The notes beneath the pieces were generated by a model. The model was not told the origin of the DNA, searched no databases, and was given only the letters and a program-made list of their open reading frames with translations. Of a stretch of DNA of 64,000 bases, positions 51,810 through 60,453 are shown in pieces. Origin of the DNA: Trebonia kvetii (GTDB lineage: Bacteria; Actinomycetota; Actinomycetes; Streptosporangiales; Streptosporangiaceae); the NCBI RefSeq assembly GCF_007827045.1, contig NZ_RPFW01000001.1, forward strand, positions 1,030,519-1,094,518. Direction: 5' to 3'. The translations under genes were made by a program, and so were the position numbers. Positions within the stretch are counted from its first letter, which is position 1; each line of letters opens with the position of its first letter.

Positions 51810-53315
51810 TTAACGTCCCGGAGCCCCGGCCAGCTCGCTGTGCACGACCCGGCCCGCGACGCAGGTCAGCGCGACACGCATGGCGCGCAGCCCGGCGGCA
51901 TCGGTCGACAGCGGATCGAAGTCGAGAAGTGCCAGGTCACCGGGCTGACCGACGGCGATCCTGGTGCCGTCCGCCGATGCCGCGATCGCCTCCGCGGCGG
52001 TGATGGCTTGCTCCGGATGCCATGGCTCATCGCCGGGCAGCCCGCGGTGCGCCGCGGTGGCGATCGCCAGCCACGGATCAAGCGGCGCCACCGGCGCGTC
52101 TGAGCCGAGAGCGACCGCGACCCCGTGGTCGAGCAGGGAGCGGAGCGTGAAACAGCGATCCGTTCGGTCAGCCCAGACGCGGTCGGTCGTCTCATGGTCA
52201 TCGAGAAGGTGCGCGGGCTGCACGCTCGCGGTCAGGCCGAGCCTTGACATTTCTTCCATGCCTTGACTGGTCGTCACCTGCGCGTGCTCAATCGAGCCGC
52301 CCGCGCCGGTGGCGGCGTACGCCTTGAGCGCGGTGTCCAACGCCCTGTCCCCGATCGCGTGCGTCGCGACCGACAGGCCCGCCCGCGTTCCTTCGGCCAG
52401 CAACTCTGCCAGTTCGGTGTCGGACTGGTTGGGTGCGCCGAAGCCGCCCGTGTCGGCGTACGGCTCGTAGCACCAAGCCGTTCTGGTGCCTAGCGAACCG
52501 TCGCTGATGATCTTGAGTGAGCCTACGGACAGGCGGTCGTCGGCGCCGGGCAGGGCCGCCCGGCTGCGCAGCCCCGCCGCGCGGACGCTGTCCAGCTGGT
52601 CGCGGTACGGCGACCAGCGGATCCTTAGCAGGTCACAACCCTCGTGCCAGCGTTGCGCCCAGTCGCTCCACGGCGCGCCGAACTCGAAGTCGACCAGGCC
52701 GACAATCCCCTGCGCCGCGGCCTTCCTGAGCACGTTCTGGTAGTCGGCCGGCGCTGGGGGATCTTCAAGAACCGTGGCGACCAGCGGGTAGGCCGCGAAC
52801 CATTCGGCCTCGGCGACCACGGTGTCGCGACGGGCCAGGCCGAGCGCGTCGAGCGCCGCGGTGTTCAGCCAGCCGTGGTGGCAGTCGCTGTTGATCAGGA
52901 CGACGGGAACCGCTTCGCAGACCGCGTCGAGTTCGGCCACGGTCACCTGGCGGTCCCAGGCACCGGCCCGGTGGCCCATGCCGACGATCGGTCGCCTGTC
53001 CCCCGCTGTCCTGTCCTGTCCGGTCCCGGCGCCCGCTGCCTGGGCGAGGATGGTGAGCACTTCCTCGGGCGATGAGGTGTGCGAGAGATCGAGCCGCCGC
53101 CCGGCGAGCGCCCACTGGCCTAGGTGCACATGCGCGTCCCAGAGGCCAGGGATGAGCCAGCGCCCGTCGCATTCCACCGCCGGGACGCGATGCGAACCGC
53201 CGGCCGAGCCGAGCTCAGCGATGAGGCCGTCCTGGATCAGCACGTCAACCGGGTCGGCAGCGGCCTGACCGGCAAGGGGGACCACTCTGACCTGGCGCAG
53301 CAGCAACGCGGACAT
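51810..53315 (-). CDS. Amidohydrolase-3 family protein (YtcJ-like)
   Basis: A 501-residue metal-dependent hydrolase. VDVLIQDGLIAELG is the N-terminal beta-sandwich part; WDAHVHLGQWAL has the HxH metal site, ATHAIGDRALDTAL and IEHAQVTT the next His ligands, and ALGSDAPVAPLDPWL the Asp. ATG at 53315 is chosen because the upstream open frame overlaps the cupin gene. Members are formamidases or amidases of unknown physiological substrate. Cytoplasmic. Confidence 0.92.
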   Translation of the reverse strand: MSALLLRQVRVVPLAGQAAADPVDVLIQDGLIAELGSAGGSHRVPAVECDGRWLIPGLWDAHVHLGQWALAGRRLDLSHTSSPEEVLTILAQAAGAGTGQDRTAGDRRPIVGMGHRAGAWDRQVTVAELDAVCEAVPVVLINSDCHHGWLNTAALDALGLARRDTVVAEAEWFAAYPLVATVLEDPPAPADYQNVLRKAAAQGIVGLVDFEFGAPWSDWAQRWHEGCDLLRIRWSPYRDQLDSVRAAGLRSRAALPGADDRLSVGSLKIISDGSLGTRTAWCYEPYADTGGFGAPNQSDTELAELLAEGTRAGLSVATHAIGDRALDTALKAYAATGAGGSIEHAQVTTSQGMEEMSRLGLTASVQPAHLLDDHETTDRVWADRTDRCFTLRSLLDHGVAVALGSDAPVAPLDPWLAIATAAHRGLPGDEPWHPEQAITAAEAIAASADGTRIAVGQPGDLALLDFDPLSTDAAGLRAMRVALTCVAGRVVHSELAGAPGR

Positions 53316-53391
53316 CGCGACATCATCGCATGACGGCGCGGCCAGGCACGGGGCGGTTCGCATACCACCCCGGGCCCGGGCGCTTGTGCCG

Positions 53392-53760
53392 TCATTTGGC
53401 GTAGTTGCTGGCTCCCCACCAGTCGACAACCACGACGTCTTCGTCGCCGACCACCCAGGCGTCGTGCCCGGCAGGCAAAGAGGTGACCTGACCCGGTGTG
53501 GCGTCGAACTCGGCGCCGTCCGCTGTCCTGATGCGCAGCGTGCCCGCCACGTGGTACTGGAAGTGCGGCGCCTCGCAGAGCTCGGTGCCCGCGAGCGGCT
53601 TGACGTGCTCTGACCAGCGCCAGCCGGGCTGCAGGACGAGCCGTCCGATGTCGCTGCCGCCGACGTGCAGCAGCTCAAGCCTGCCGTGGCCGAACTCGCG
53701 CACCTCGTCCGCCGCGGCGAAGTCTCTGTGTTCCACTTCCTGCTTGGTGTCCTGTGCCAT
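53392..53760 (-). CDS. Cupin-domain protein
   Basis: A 122-residue single-domain cupin: LQPGWRWSEHVKPLAGTELC and HFQYHVAGTLRIRTADGAEF, then VTSLPAGHDAWVV. It has His residues that could bind a metal. ATG at 53760 follows GGAG. The gene starts 11 bases after the SnoaL-like gene, so they form a unit. Function unknown. Confidence 0.88.
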   Translation of the reverse strand: MAQDTKQEVEHRDFAAADEVREFGHGRLELLHVGGSDIGRLVLQPGWRWSEHVKPLAGTELCEAPHFQYHVAGTLRIRTADGAEFDATPGQVTSLPAGHDAWVVGDEDVVVVDWWGASNYAK

Positions 53761-53771
53761 GGCGGAGCTCC

Positions 53772-54134
53772 TCACGCGTCCCATTCCTGCACGGCGGTCT
53801 GGCTGACGATCAGCCCGTCGCGCAGGTCCAGCATCGCCAGGCACAGCACTCGGGTCCCGTCCGGGTAGCGGCAGGCCTGAGTGAAGGCCGCCGTGTCGCC
53901 GGAGACGACGATCCGCTCCAGGCGATGGGTCATGTCGCGCCCGCAGGTCTCGTCGAGGTACTCCCCGATCGCGGTGCGGCCGCGCAGCACGCGCGGCTGG
54001 CTCGGCGGTGCGTTCCTGTCGACGACGGTCATCTCGGCGTCCGGCGCGTACAGGGCGCGCAGCGTGGCCGTGTCGCGCTCCTCGATGCCGCGGCGCAGCG
54101 CCTCGGTGTCGAACGTGGTGGTCGTGGTGCTCAT
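53772..54134 (-). CDS. SnoaL/NTF2-like protein
   Basis: A 120-residue protein with the NTF2-like fold: ALRRGIEERDTATLRALYAP, MTVVDRNAPPSQPRVLRGRT and YLDETCGRDMTHRLERIVVS. ATG at 54134 has GGAG before it; the longer open frame to 54575 is antisense to the BTAD gene. First gene of a two-gene unit with the cupin. Divergent from the BTAD regulator. Confidence 0.9.
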   Translation of the reverse strand: MSTTTTTFDTEALRRGIEERDTATLRALYAPDAEMTVVDRNAPPSQPRVLRGRTAIGEYLDETCGRDMTHRLERIVVSGDTAAFTQACRYPDGTRVLCLAMLDLRDGLIVSQTAVQEWDA

Positions 54135-54154
54135 CGGATGCTCCTTCTGTGCTG

Positions 54155-54194
54155 GGTTCGTTCTGCGTTCCGGTTCGTTCTGCGTTCCGGTTCG
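54155..54194. repeat. 17-bp direct repeat in divergent promoter
   Basis: GGTTCGTTCTGCGTTCC starts at 54155 and again at 54172, and GGTTCG begins a third time at 54189. Located 21 bases upstream of the SnoaL-like start, where promoter or regulator sites would be. Confidence 0.75.
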
Positions 54195-54288
54195 ATCGCC
54201 GTCAGGTTCCCGCGGCGCCGTCAATCCACCGTCAAAGCCGGGACCGTGCGGCATGGCGCCAGGCAGTCGGCGAGGCAGATAATTGATC

Positions 54289-57200
54289 ATGGCCACGCTG
54301 CAGGTACGCCTGCTCGGCGAGCTCGGGGCCGAGGTCGACGGCATCGCGATCACGCTGCCGACGAGCCGCCGTGCTTGCGCGCTGCTGGCCTGGCTCGCCT
54401 TGCGGCCAGGCCCGCACAGCCGTTCCCGGCTCGCCGCCCTGCTGTGGCCAGACGTTCTGGACGCCAGCGCCCGGGCAAGCCTGCGCAGCGCGCTGTGGGC
54501 GCTGCGCGCGGCGCTCGGGCCGACGGCGAACGAGTGCCTGCACGCCGGACGGGACCACGTGGAACTCGCCGGCAACGGGCTAATCGTGGATGTCCGCGAA
54601 CTAGAGCGGCTCCTCGCCGCCGGGTGTCCGCAGCAGGCGGTCGCGCTGCACCGCGGCGACCTGCTCGCCCAGTTCGACGCGGACTGGGTGCTCGACGCAC
54701 GAGACGAGCACCGGGAGCGGCTATGCGGCGCGTACGCGGCACTGGTTGTCGCAGCCGAAGGCGATGGTCATGTCCGGACGGCACGCGACTGGGCGGCCAA
54801 GCGCGTGGCGGCCATGCCGCTTGACGAGCAGGCCGCTCGTGAGCTCATCAGGCTCCTTGTCGCCGGCGGCGATCAGGCTGGCGCGGTGGCGGCCTACCAG
54901 CGGTTCGCCGCTCGGCTCGGTGCGGAGCTCGGCATCAGCCCGGCGGCAGAGACGAAGCGGCTGGTCTCGGCGCTGCGGGAAGAGCCGCCTGGGGCGGCGT
55001 CTCCCGGCGCGTTTCCTGCCGTGTTTCCTGCCACGCCGGCCACGCCGGCCACGCCGGCCACGCCGGCCACACCGGCCACGCCGGCCCCGTCGGCCGCTGG
55101 CGCGGTGAACGGCCCGGGGCGGCTTGTCGGACGTGACGGTGAGGTGCGCGCCTTGCTGCGGCACTGGCAGGCCAGCCGCGCTGGCAGCGGAACCGCCGTC
55201 GCGATCTCCGGGGACGGCGGGATGGGGAAGACCAGGCTGGCACGGGAAATCCTCGACGCGGCCGCGGCCGATGGCGCCCTGACCGCCATCGCGGCCGCGG
55301 GCGGTCCCGGAGCGGCCGCACCGTTCGCGCTGTGGTCGGAGCTGCTCGACGACCTGATCGCGCAGACCGGCCCGCTGCCGAAGCCTCCGCCGCATGGCGA
55401 CGCCGACTGGGACACACTCCTGACGGCCATCAGGACCGGGGCTCGTGCGCCGGCGACCGAACCTCGGCTGGACCGTATCCGCTTCTTCGAGGCAACCGTG
55501 GCGCTGCTCGGCTGGGCGGCGCGCGACCGGCCGCTCGTCCTGGTCCTCGAGGACCTGCACGCCGCGGACCGGTCAAGCCTCGAACTCGTGGCCTATGCCG
55601 GGCGCCGGATCACCCGGCAGCCCGTGCTGTTCGTGCTGACCCGGCGCCGGCTGCCGCCCAGATCCGAGCTTGACGCGGTGCTCGCGGCGCTGCGCGCTCG
55701 CGGCACGCTCGCCGCCGAGTTCGACCTCGGGCCGCTGCCCGCCGCGGCACTGGACAAACTGGTCGGGCTGACCGTGCGGATTCCTGCCGCGCACCGTGAG
55801 CGCATCGTCCGGCTCGCGGCGGGCAACCCGCTGCTTGCCGTGGAGACGGCCAGGTACGCGGCGCATGACGGGGATCCGGCGGCGGGGCTGGCCGGCGCCG
55901 CCCGCCAGGCAATCGCGCGGCTGAGTCCGGCGGCCCGAATGTTCACCGAGCTCGCCGCGGTCGCCGGACGGGACCTCGACCGGGCCGAGGTCGCGTCCCT
56001 CCCGCTGCTCGACAATGCGCCGGGAGCCGCGGCGGAGGCACTCGGCTCCGGCCTGCTGCACGCAAGCGCCGAGCGCACCGGCTTCAGGCACCAGTTGCTG
56101 CGCGAGGCGGTCTACCAGGATCTCCCGGACCCGGTGCGCGCGCGACTGCACGAGAAGCTGGCCACCTGGCTGCGTGAGCGGGAGCCGCGCGGCAGCGCCG
56201 TCCGGCCGAGTCCGGCGCGGAACGCCGCGGAGATCGCCCGGCACTTCCGGCTCGCCGGCCAGGCTGACCTGGCGGCAGATCAGCTCGTCAGGGCGGCGGC
56301 CGCCGCCCGGATGGTGGCGGCCCTGCCGGAGGCGGCGGCCTACCTGACGGAGGCCGCGTCGCTGGCCGGCCAGGCCGGCGCCGGGCTGGACCCTGAGCTG
56401 TTCATCGAGCTGGCCGACGTCCAGGCGTGGCGGGGTATGCTCCCGGAGTCGGACGAGGCGTTCGGCCGTGCGCTCGAGCTGATCGCTTCCGATGACCACG
56501 ACGCGCTGGCCGCCGCGTGGCTTCGCCGGGGCCACTGGCTGCGCGGCGGGATCTGCCATCCGCGTGAGTCGCTGCGCTCCTACCGCGCGGCGCTTGACTG
56601 CTGCGACCACGGCGGCGATACCGACCCGCTGATCCTGACCGAGTCGCTGGCGGGGATGGCCTGGGCGCAGGCGGTGGCGGGTGACGCGGCCGAGGCGGAT
56701 AATCTGCTCGTCAAGGCGGAAGGGATGCTGAGCGAGGTTGCCGGGGCATCGCCGGCGAGGGTCAGCCGGCTAAGCCACGACATCGACGTGGCCCGCGCGC
56801 ACGCCCTGCTCCGCGCGGGCCGGTTCACCGAGAGCTACGGCTCGCTCGCCGCGGCGTCCGCCGCGGCGAGCCGCGCCGGACGACCCGATCTCGCCTACAG
56901 CAGCCTGGTGAACGCCGCGAGCGCCGCGGCGTGCGCGGGCGACCTGCCGCGGGCGCTGGACTTCGCGGATCGCTGCCTGCCGCTGGTGGCGCCCACCGGG
57001 CTGCTGCGTCCGTGCGTGTACACGCACTCCGCACGGACGGCACTGCTCCGGCTCCTTGGCAGGCTCGGCGAGGCGCGCGTCGCCTGCGACGCGGCAGCCG
57101 CGGCGGCGGAGCGCATCGGGCTGCCGGAACTCGAGGGCCTGGTGCACCACGACCGCGGCCTGCTCGCGACCGCGGCCGGCGAGTACAAGACCGCCGCCAT

Positions 57201-57642
57201 TGAGCTCGGCCTCGCCCTCGATCTTGGCGCCCCGGTCAGCCGGCCGCGCGCGCGGCTGCTGCGCGCTGAGGTGCTTGCCAGGGACGGACGGCCGGACGAC
57301 GCCGAGACCGAGCTGCGCGGAGTCGCGCTTGAGCCGGTCTCCCCCGCTGACTTGCCCGACACCCTCGTGGCACGGATGTCGCACGTTCAGGGCCTGATCG
57401 CGCTGCAGCGCGGTAACCGGTCACTCGCCGCCAGGCGGCTGCGCGAAGCGGAATCCGGCTGGCTCCGCCGGTCGCGGCCTGAGCACGCCGAACCCGACAT
57501 CGACTTCGGGCAGCACTATGTCGCGGCGCTGATCGACCTGGGCCGCCCGCCCGTCGCCGAACTCATCGAGCCGGCGAGGGAACTAGCCGCGCTGCGCGCG
57601 GACATCGCCACCGTGGCAGATCTGGGAGGCTCAGATGCCTGA
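54289..57642 (+). CDS. Large BTAD-AAA-TPR transcriptional regulator
   Basis: A 1117-residue regulator. The N-terminal winged helix (residues 1-95, QVRLLGELGAEVDGIAITLP) and BTAD helical domain (to about 235, AAKRVAAMPLDEQAARELIR) are SARP-like. A linker of six Thr-Pro-Ala repeats follows (248-265), then an AAA/STAND ATPase with Walker A GDGGMGKTR and Walker B LVLVLEDLHAAD, and a long C-terminal TPR-like region. No LuxR-type helix-turn-helix is at the C-terminus. ATG at 54289. Such regulators switch on secondary metabolism or stress genes upon ATP-dependent assembly. Confidence 0.92.
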   Translation: MATLQVRLLGELGAEVDGIAITLPTSRRACALLAWLALRPGPHSRSRLAALLWPDVLDASARASLRSALWALRAALGPTANECLHAGRDHVELAGNGLIVDVRELERLLAAGCPQQAVALHRGDLLAQFDADWVLDARDEHRERLCGAYAALVVAAEGDGHVRTARDWAAKRVAAMPLDEQAARELIRLLVAGGDQAGAVAAYQRFAARLGAELGISPAAETKRLVSALREEPPGAASPGAFPAVFPATPATPATPATPATPATPAPSAAGAVNGPGRLVGRDGEVRALLRHWQASRAGSGTAVAISGDGGMGKTRLAREILDAAAADGALTAIAAAGGPGAAAPFALWSELLDDLIAQTGPLPKPPPHGDADWDTLLTAIRTGARAPATEPRLDRIRFFEATVALLGWAARDRPLVLVLEDLHAADRSSLELVAYAGRRITRQPVLFVLTRRRLPPRSELDAVLAALRARGTLAAEFDLGPLPAAALDKLVGLTVRIPAAHRERIVRLAAGNPLLAVETARYAAHDGDPAAGLAGAARQAIARLSPAARMFTELAAVAGRDLDRAEVASLPLLDNAPGAAAEALGSGLLHASAERTGFRHQLLREAVYQDLPDPVRARLHEKLATWLREREPRGSAVRPSPARNAAEIARHFRLAGQADLAADQLVRAAAAARMVAALPEAAAYLTEAASLAGQAGAGLDPELFIELADVQAWRGMLPESDEAFGRALELIASDDHDALAAAWLRRGHWLRGGICHPRESLRSYRAALDCCDHGGDTDPLILTESLAGMAWAQAVAGDAAEADNLLVKAEGMLSEVAGASPARVSRLSHDIDVARAHALLRAGRFTESYGSLAAASAAASRAGRPDLAYSSLVNAASAAACAGDLPRALDFADRCLPLVAPTGLLRPCVYTHSARTALLRLLGRLGEARVACDAAAAAAERIGLPELEGLVHHDRGLLATAAGEYKTAAIELGLALDLGAPVSRPRARLLRAEVLARDGRPDDAETELRGVALEPVSPADLPDTLVARMSHVQGLIALQRGNRSLAARRLREAESGWLRRSRPEHAEPDIDFGQHYVAALIDLGRPPVAELIEPARELAALRADIATVADLGGSDA
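55030..55083 (+). repeat. 9-bp repeat, six units, coding Thr-Pro-Ala linker
   Basis: Six units of GCCACGCCG (fifth GCCACACCG) follow each other inside the BTAD regulator gene and code for alternating Ala-Thr-Pro between the BTAD and ATPase domains. Changes in copy number would keep the frame and only alter linker length. Confidence 0.92.
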
Positions 57643-58534
57643 ATTCGAGGACGGGGCACGCAGCGACGCGCCGCCGGAAGAGGTGTGGAAGCTGCTCTAC
57701 GACCCATCCCGGTTCCCCGACTGGTGGGCAGGCGTCGGGTCGGTGGAGCCAGGCCAGGCGGGCGAGTACACGATGTATCCGCAGGGTTACCCCGACTTCC
57801 CGATGGCGCAGCAGCTTCGCGTCACCGAGTCGGGCGTAACGATCTCCTGCCTGGTCTCTGACTTGGTCTTCGAATGGCGGCTGACGATGCTTGACGGCGG
57901 CGCGGCGACGAGCATCACGGTGCATGTAGAGATCCCCGAGGCGGAGGCGCACCGGCTGGCCGCCCAGCAGGACGTCATCAGCCAGTCCCTGTCCCGGCTC
58001 GCCGCGCTCGCGGCAGCGGAAAGCCAGTTAGCGAAGGCGCGCTTAGTCCACATTGCCCGGGTGCGTGAACCGGCGGGTTGCCGCGCGCGTTCTCCATTGC
58101 GAAAGCAGCCGCTTGCGAGACGTGACCACCTGCCCGTGCCGGGGCCTAACCGCCGCTTGACCTGCCGGGCCACGACGCGGGGTGCGCCGTTCCCGCGTCC
58201 ATGGCTCAGGTCAGGGAGCGGCTGGACGGGCTCGGGCCCGACAGCGTGGCAGTGGTCGGGTTTGACCGGCCCGCGGGCGGCGGCCACTGGTTCAACGCGG
58301 TCAACGACAACGGCACCGTCATGGCCGTGGACGGGCAGTCGGGCCTGCGCGAGACCTGGCCGCCGACGCTCGACGGGCTCGGCTTCGAGGAAAGCCCGTC
58401 GACCGCGCCTGACGGATGCTCAGGCGGCGCGGCGGCGGACCAGCCAGACGCATCCGGCGATGAGCAGCACCGACAGCGCGAGCAGCCAGCCGCTTTCTAT
58501 CCACTGGAACGGCCAGAACCTGCTGCCAGGCTGA
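57635..58534 (+). CDS. SRPBCC-family protein with abnormal C-terminal extension
   Basis: The frame encodes 299 residues but only about the first 130 look like the family: DAPPEEVWKLLYDPSRFPDW, GYPDFPMAQQLRVTESGVTI and SQSLSRLAALAAAESQLA. The rest is Arg/Pro-rich, out-of-frame-like sequence crossing a toxin fragment, then the 3' end of the ABC permease gene on the other strand. The natural stop near 58,035 seems lost. ATG at 57635 has GGGAGG before it and overlaps the BTAD stop by 8 bases, so the two are coupled. Binding of a hydrophobic ligand is the general role of the fold. Confidence 0.7.
   Translation: MPEFEDGARSDAPPEEVWKLLYDPSRFPDWWAGVGSVEPGQAGEYTMYPQGYPDFPMAQQLRVTESGVTISCLVSDLVFEWRLTMLDGGAATSITVHVEIPEAEAHRLAAQQDVISQSLSRLAALAAAESQLAKARLVHIARVREPAGCRARSPLRKQPLARRDHLPVPGPNRRLTCRATTRGAPFPRPWLRSGSGWTGSGPTAWQWSGLTGPRAAATGSTRSTTTAPSWPWTGSRACARPGRRRSTGSASRKARRPRLTDAQAARRRTSQTHPAMSSTDSASSQPLSIHWNGQNLLPG
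58150..58400 (+). pseudogene. C-terminal fragment of papain-like toxin (Tox-PL type)
   Basis: In a different frame from the SRPBCC gene, and just after a TAA, the sequence reads PPLDLPGHDAGCAVPASMAQ, then VRERLDGLGPDSVAVVGFDR and PAGGGHWFNAVNDNGTVMAV, DGQSGLRETWPPTLDGLGFE. This matches my memory of the C-terminus of actinobacterial polymorphic toxins with a papain-like (glutamine-deamidase-type) fold: the His in GHW and the Asp in VDGQ are present, the Cys part and everything before it are missing. Its end runs into the converging permease gene. Confidence 0.75.
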
Positions 58535-59487
58535 TACCTCGTCCACTGCGTGTACCCGTGCCCGGTGAGGTACCGCAGCACGCTGAGGTAATCCCCGTAC
58601 TTCCCCGCCGCGCCTGCCGCGCCAGGCGCGGGTGGGTTGACCTGCTCCCAAGCGGAGTTGATGACCTGGTACATCGTGGCAGAGCTGAGCGTGACGCCGC
58701 CCTTGGTCCACCACTGGCCGAGGACCCACGCGGACCCGGGCAGGTTCAGGTCGCTGGTGACCAGCGGCGTCAGGTAATGCTCGCGCAGGAACGCGCCCGC
58801 GGCGAAGGCCAGCCCGGCGTAGACGGCCAGGGTTGCGGCGATCGCCGGGACGACCCGGCGGATGAGCATGCCGGCCAGCGCGCCGATCGCGAACGCGGCA
58901 AGCGTCCAGGCGGCGAATGCGACTCCGTGCAGGTCGAACAGGCCGGGGAAGAACTGGGTCATCTCGATGAGGCCGAGTGAGTCATTGCGCGTGGCGAAGT
59001 ACGGCTGGTAGTACCAGGACAGCAGCAGGCCGAACAGCAGGGCGGGGACCGTCACGGCCACCGCGAGCGACGCCAGCTTGGCGAGCGACCAGCGCCACCG
59101 CCCGAAGCCCTGGGTCCAGGCGTACCGGAAGGTGCCGGTCTCCATCTCCCTGGCCAGCAGCGGCGCGCCGATGAATGCCCCGATCAGTGCGGGCAGCGCC
59201 TGCAGGATGATGCCGTTCGACAGGAAGCCATAGCTGCCCACGAAGGCGAGCGTCGCCGCCTGGCAGGCCGGCGAGCCTGCCGGGCGGCAGGCAACCGCGT
59301 TGGCGTAGCTGTGGTGCAGCGTGGTGCCCGCGATCCACAGCAGCACGGCGAGCACCCCGAGCAACGCCGCCTCGCCGGCCAGCGCGAAGCGGTGCTGCCG
59401 CCAGATGATCCCGGCCATCCGCCGCCACGGCAGCGGCCGCAGGCGGGCGTCCGCCTCCGGGCTCGCGGGCACTGTCAGCGCGCTCAT
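58420..59487 (-). CDS. ABC-2-type transporter permease
   Basis: A 355-residue membrane protein with about six helices and a large loop, including ALIGAFIGAPLLAREMETGT and TFRYAWTQGFGRWRW, which are typical for the ABC-2 permeases partnered with short ATPases. ATG at 59487 overlaps the ATPase stop as ATGA. The C-terminus SVLLIAGCVWLVRRR is a last helix with positive tail. Exports an unknown substrate with the ATPase. Confidence 0.9.
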   Translation of the reverse strand: MSALTVPASPEADARLRPLPWRRMAGIIWRQHRFALAGEAALLGVLAVLLWIAGTTLHHSYANAVACRPAGSPACQAATLAFVGSYGFLSNGIILQALPALIGAFIGAPLLAREMETGTFRYAWTQGFGRWRWSLAKLASLAVAVTVPALLFGLLLSWYYQPYFATRNDSLGLIEMTQFFPGLFDLHGVAFAAWTLAAFAIGALAGMLIRRVVPAIAATLAVYAGLAFAAGAFLREHYLTPLVTSDLNLPGSAWVLGQWWTKGGVTLSSATMYQVINSAWEQVNPPAPGAAGAAGKYGDYLSVLRYLTGHGYTQWTRYQPGSRFWPFQWIESGWLLALSVLLIAGCVWLVRRRAA

Positions 59488-60212
59488 CGCGCCACCTCCG
59501 TCGCGTGCTGCCGCAGGTAGGACAGGGCGAGCTCTTCCAGGCTGGTCGCCTCGTGCGTGGCGAGCAGGCCCTTGACCTCGCCGGCCAGCCGCACCTGGCC
59601 CCGCGATAGCAGGACGAGGTAGCCTGCCGCCCGCTCAAGCTCGGCGAGCACGTGCGAGGACAGCAGCACCGACACGCCGTCGGCAGACGCCGCGGCCAGC
59701 ACCGTGTCCATGAAGTCGTGCCTGGCGACGGGGTCGAGCATCGCCACCGGCTCGTCGAGCACAAGCAGCCGCGGCCGCCTGGCCAGCGCAAGGGTCAGCG
59801 CGACCTGCGCCTGCTGGCCGCCGGACAGCTTCCTTGTCTTTCGCTTCTGCGGTATGCCCAGCTCGGCGAGCCGGGCCTCGGCGTATGCCCGGTCGAAGTG
59901 CCGGTTCAGGTTGCGGGTCAGGTAGATCATGTCCGCGACCGACAGGTTCCGGTACAGCGGCGTGTCCTGGGCGACGAACGCGATGCCGTCAAGCGCGGCG
60001 GGCGACCCGGCCGGGCGGCCGCCAAGCACGGTCACCCTGCCCGCCGACGGCGCCGCCAGGCCGACCGCCAGGTTGAGCAGCGTGGTCTTGCCTGCGCCAT
60101 TCGGGCCGACAAGCGCGGTCACGTGGCCGGCCGGGACCGCAAGCGTGCACTCGCGCAGCGCCCAGGTCCCGCCGTACCGCTTGCCAAGGCCGCTGGCCTC
60201 GACGACATTCAT
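59484..60212 (-). CDS. ABC transporter ATP-binding protein
   Basis: A 242-residue ATPase: Walker A GPNGAGKTT, Q-loop FVAQDTPLY, signature LSGGQQAQVALTLAL, Walker B LLVLDEPVAML, H-loop SSHVLAEL. ATG at 60212 with GGAGG seven bases upstream is chosen over the frame's upper end at 60290. It is the first gene of the exporter unit, divergent from a two-component system across 241 bases of GC-rich sequence in which I see no clear motif. Confidence 0.93.
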   Translation of the reverse strand: MNVVEASGLGKRYGGTWALRECTLAVPAGHVTALVGPNGAGKTTLLNLAVGLAAPSAGRVTVLGGRPAGSPAALDGIAFVAQDTPLYRNLSVADMIYLTRNLNRHFDRAYAEARLAELGIPQKRKTRKLSGGQQAQVALTLALARRPRLLVLDEPVAMLDPVARHDFMDTVLAAASADGVSVLLSSHVLAELERAAGYLVLLSRGQVRLAGEVKGLLATHEATSLEELALSYLRQHATEVAR

Positions 60213-60453
60213 CCGATGCCCTCCTCTTTCTCCTCCGAACGGCCGCGCGCTGCGCCCGGCCACGTCCAGGCATACGCGGATGGCGGTCACACGGGCATCA
60301 CGCGCGACGCCGTTGGGACCGGTCCACCCGGGCGCGTGCGGGCCTGGCGTGGCGCGAAAGGCCAGGTCGCGCGTAACCCGCGGCCGCGCCGTGACGATCC
60401 GCGCGGCGGCCCGTGTGATGCGCGTGTGATGTCCGGCGCGGCATTATGGGCTT

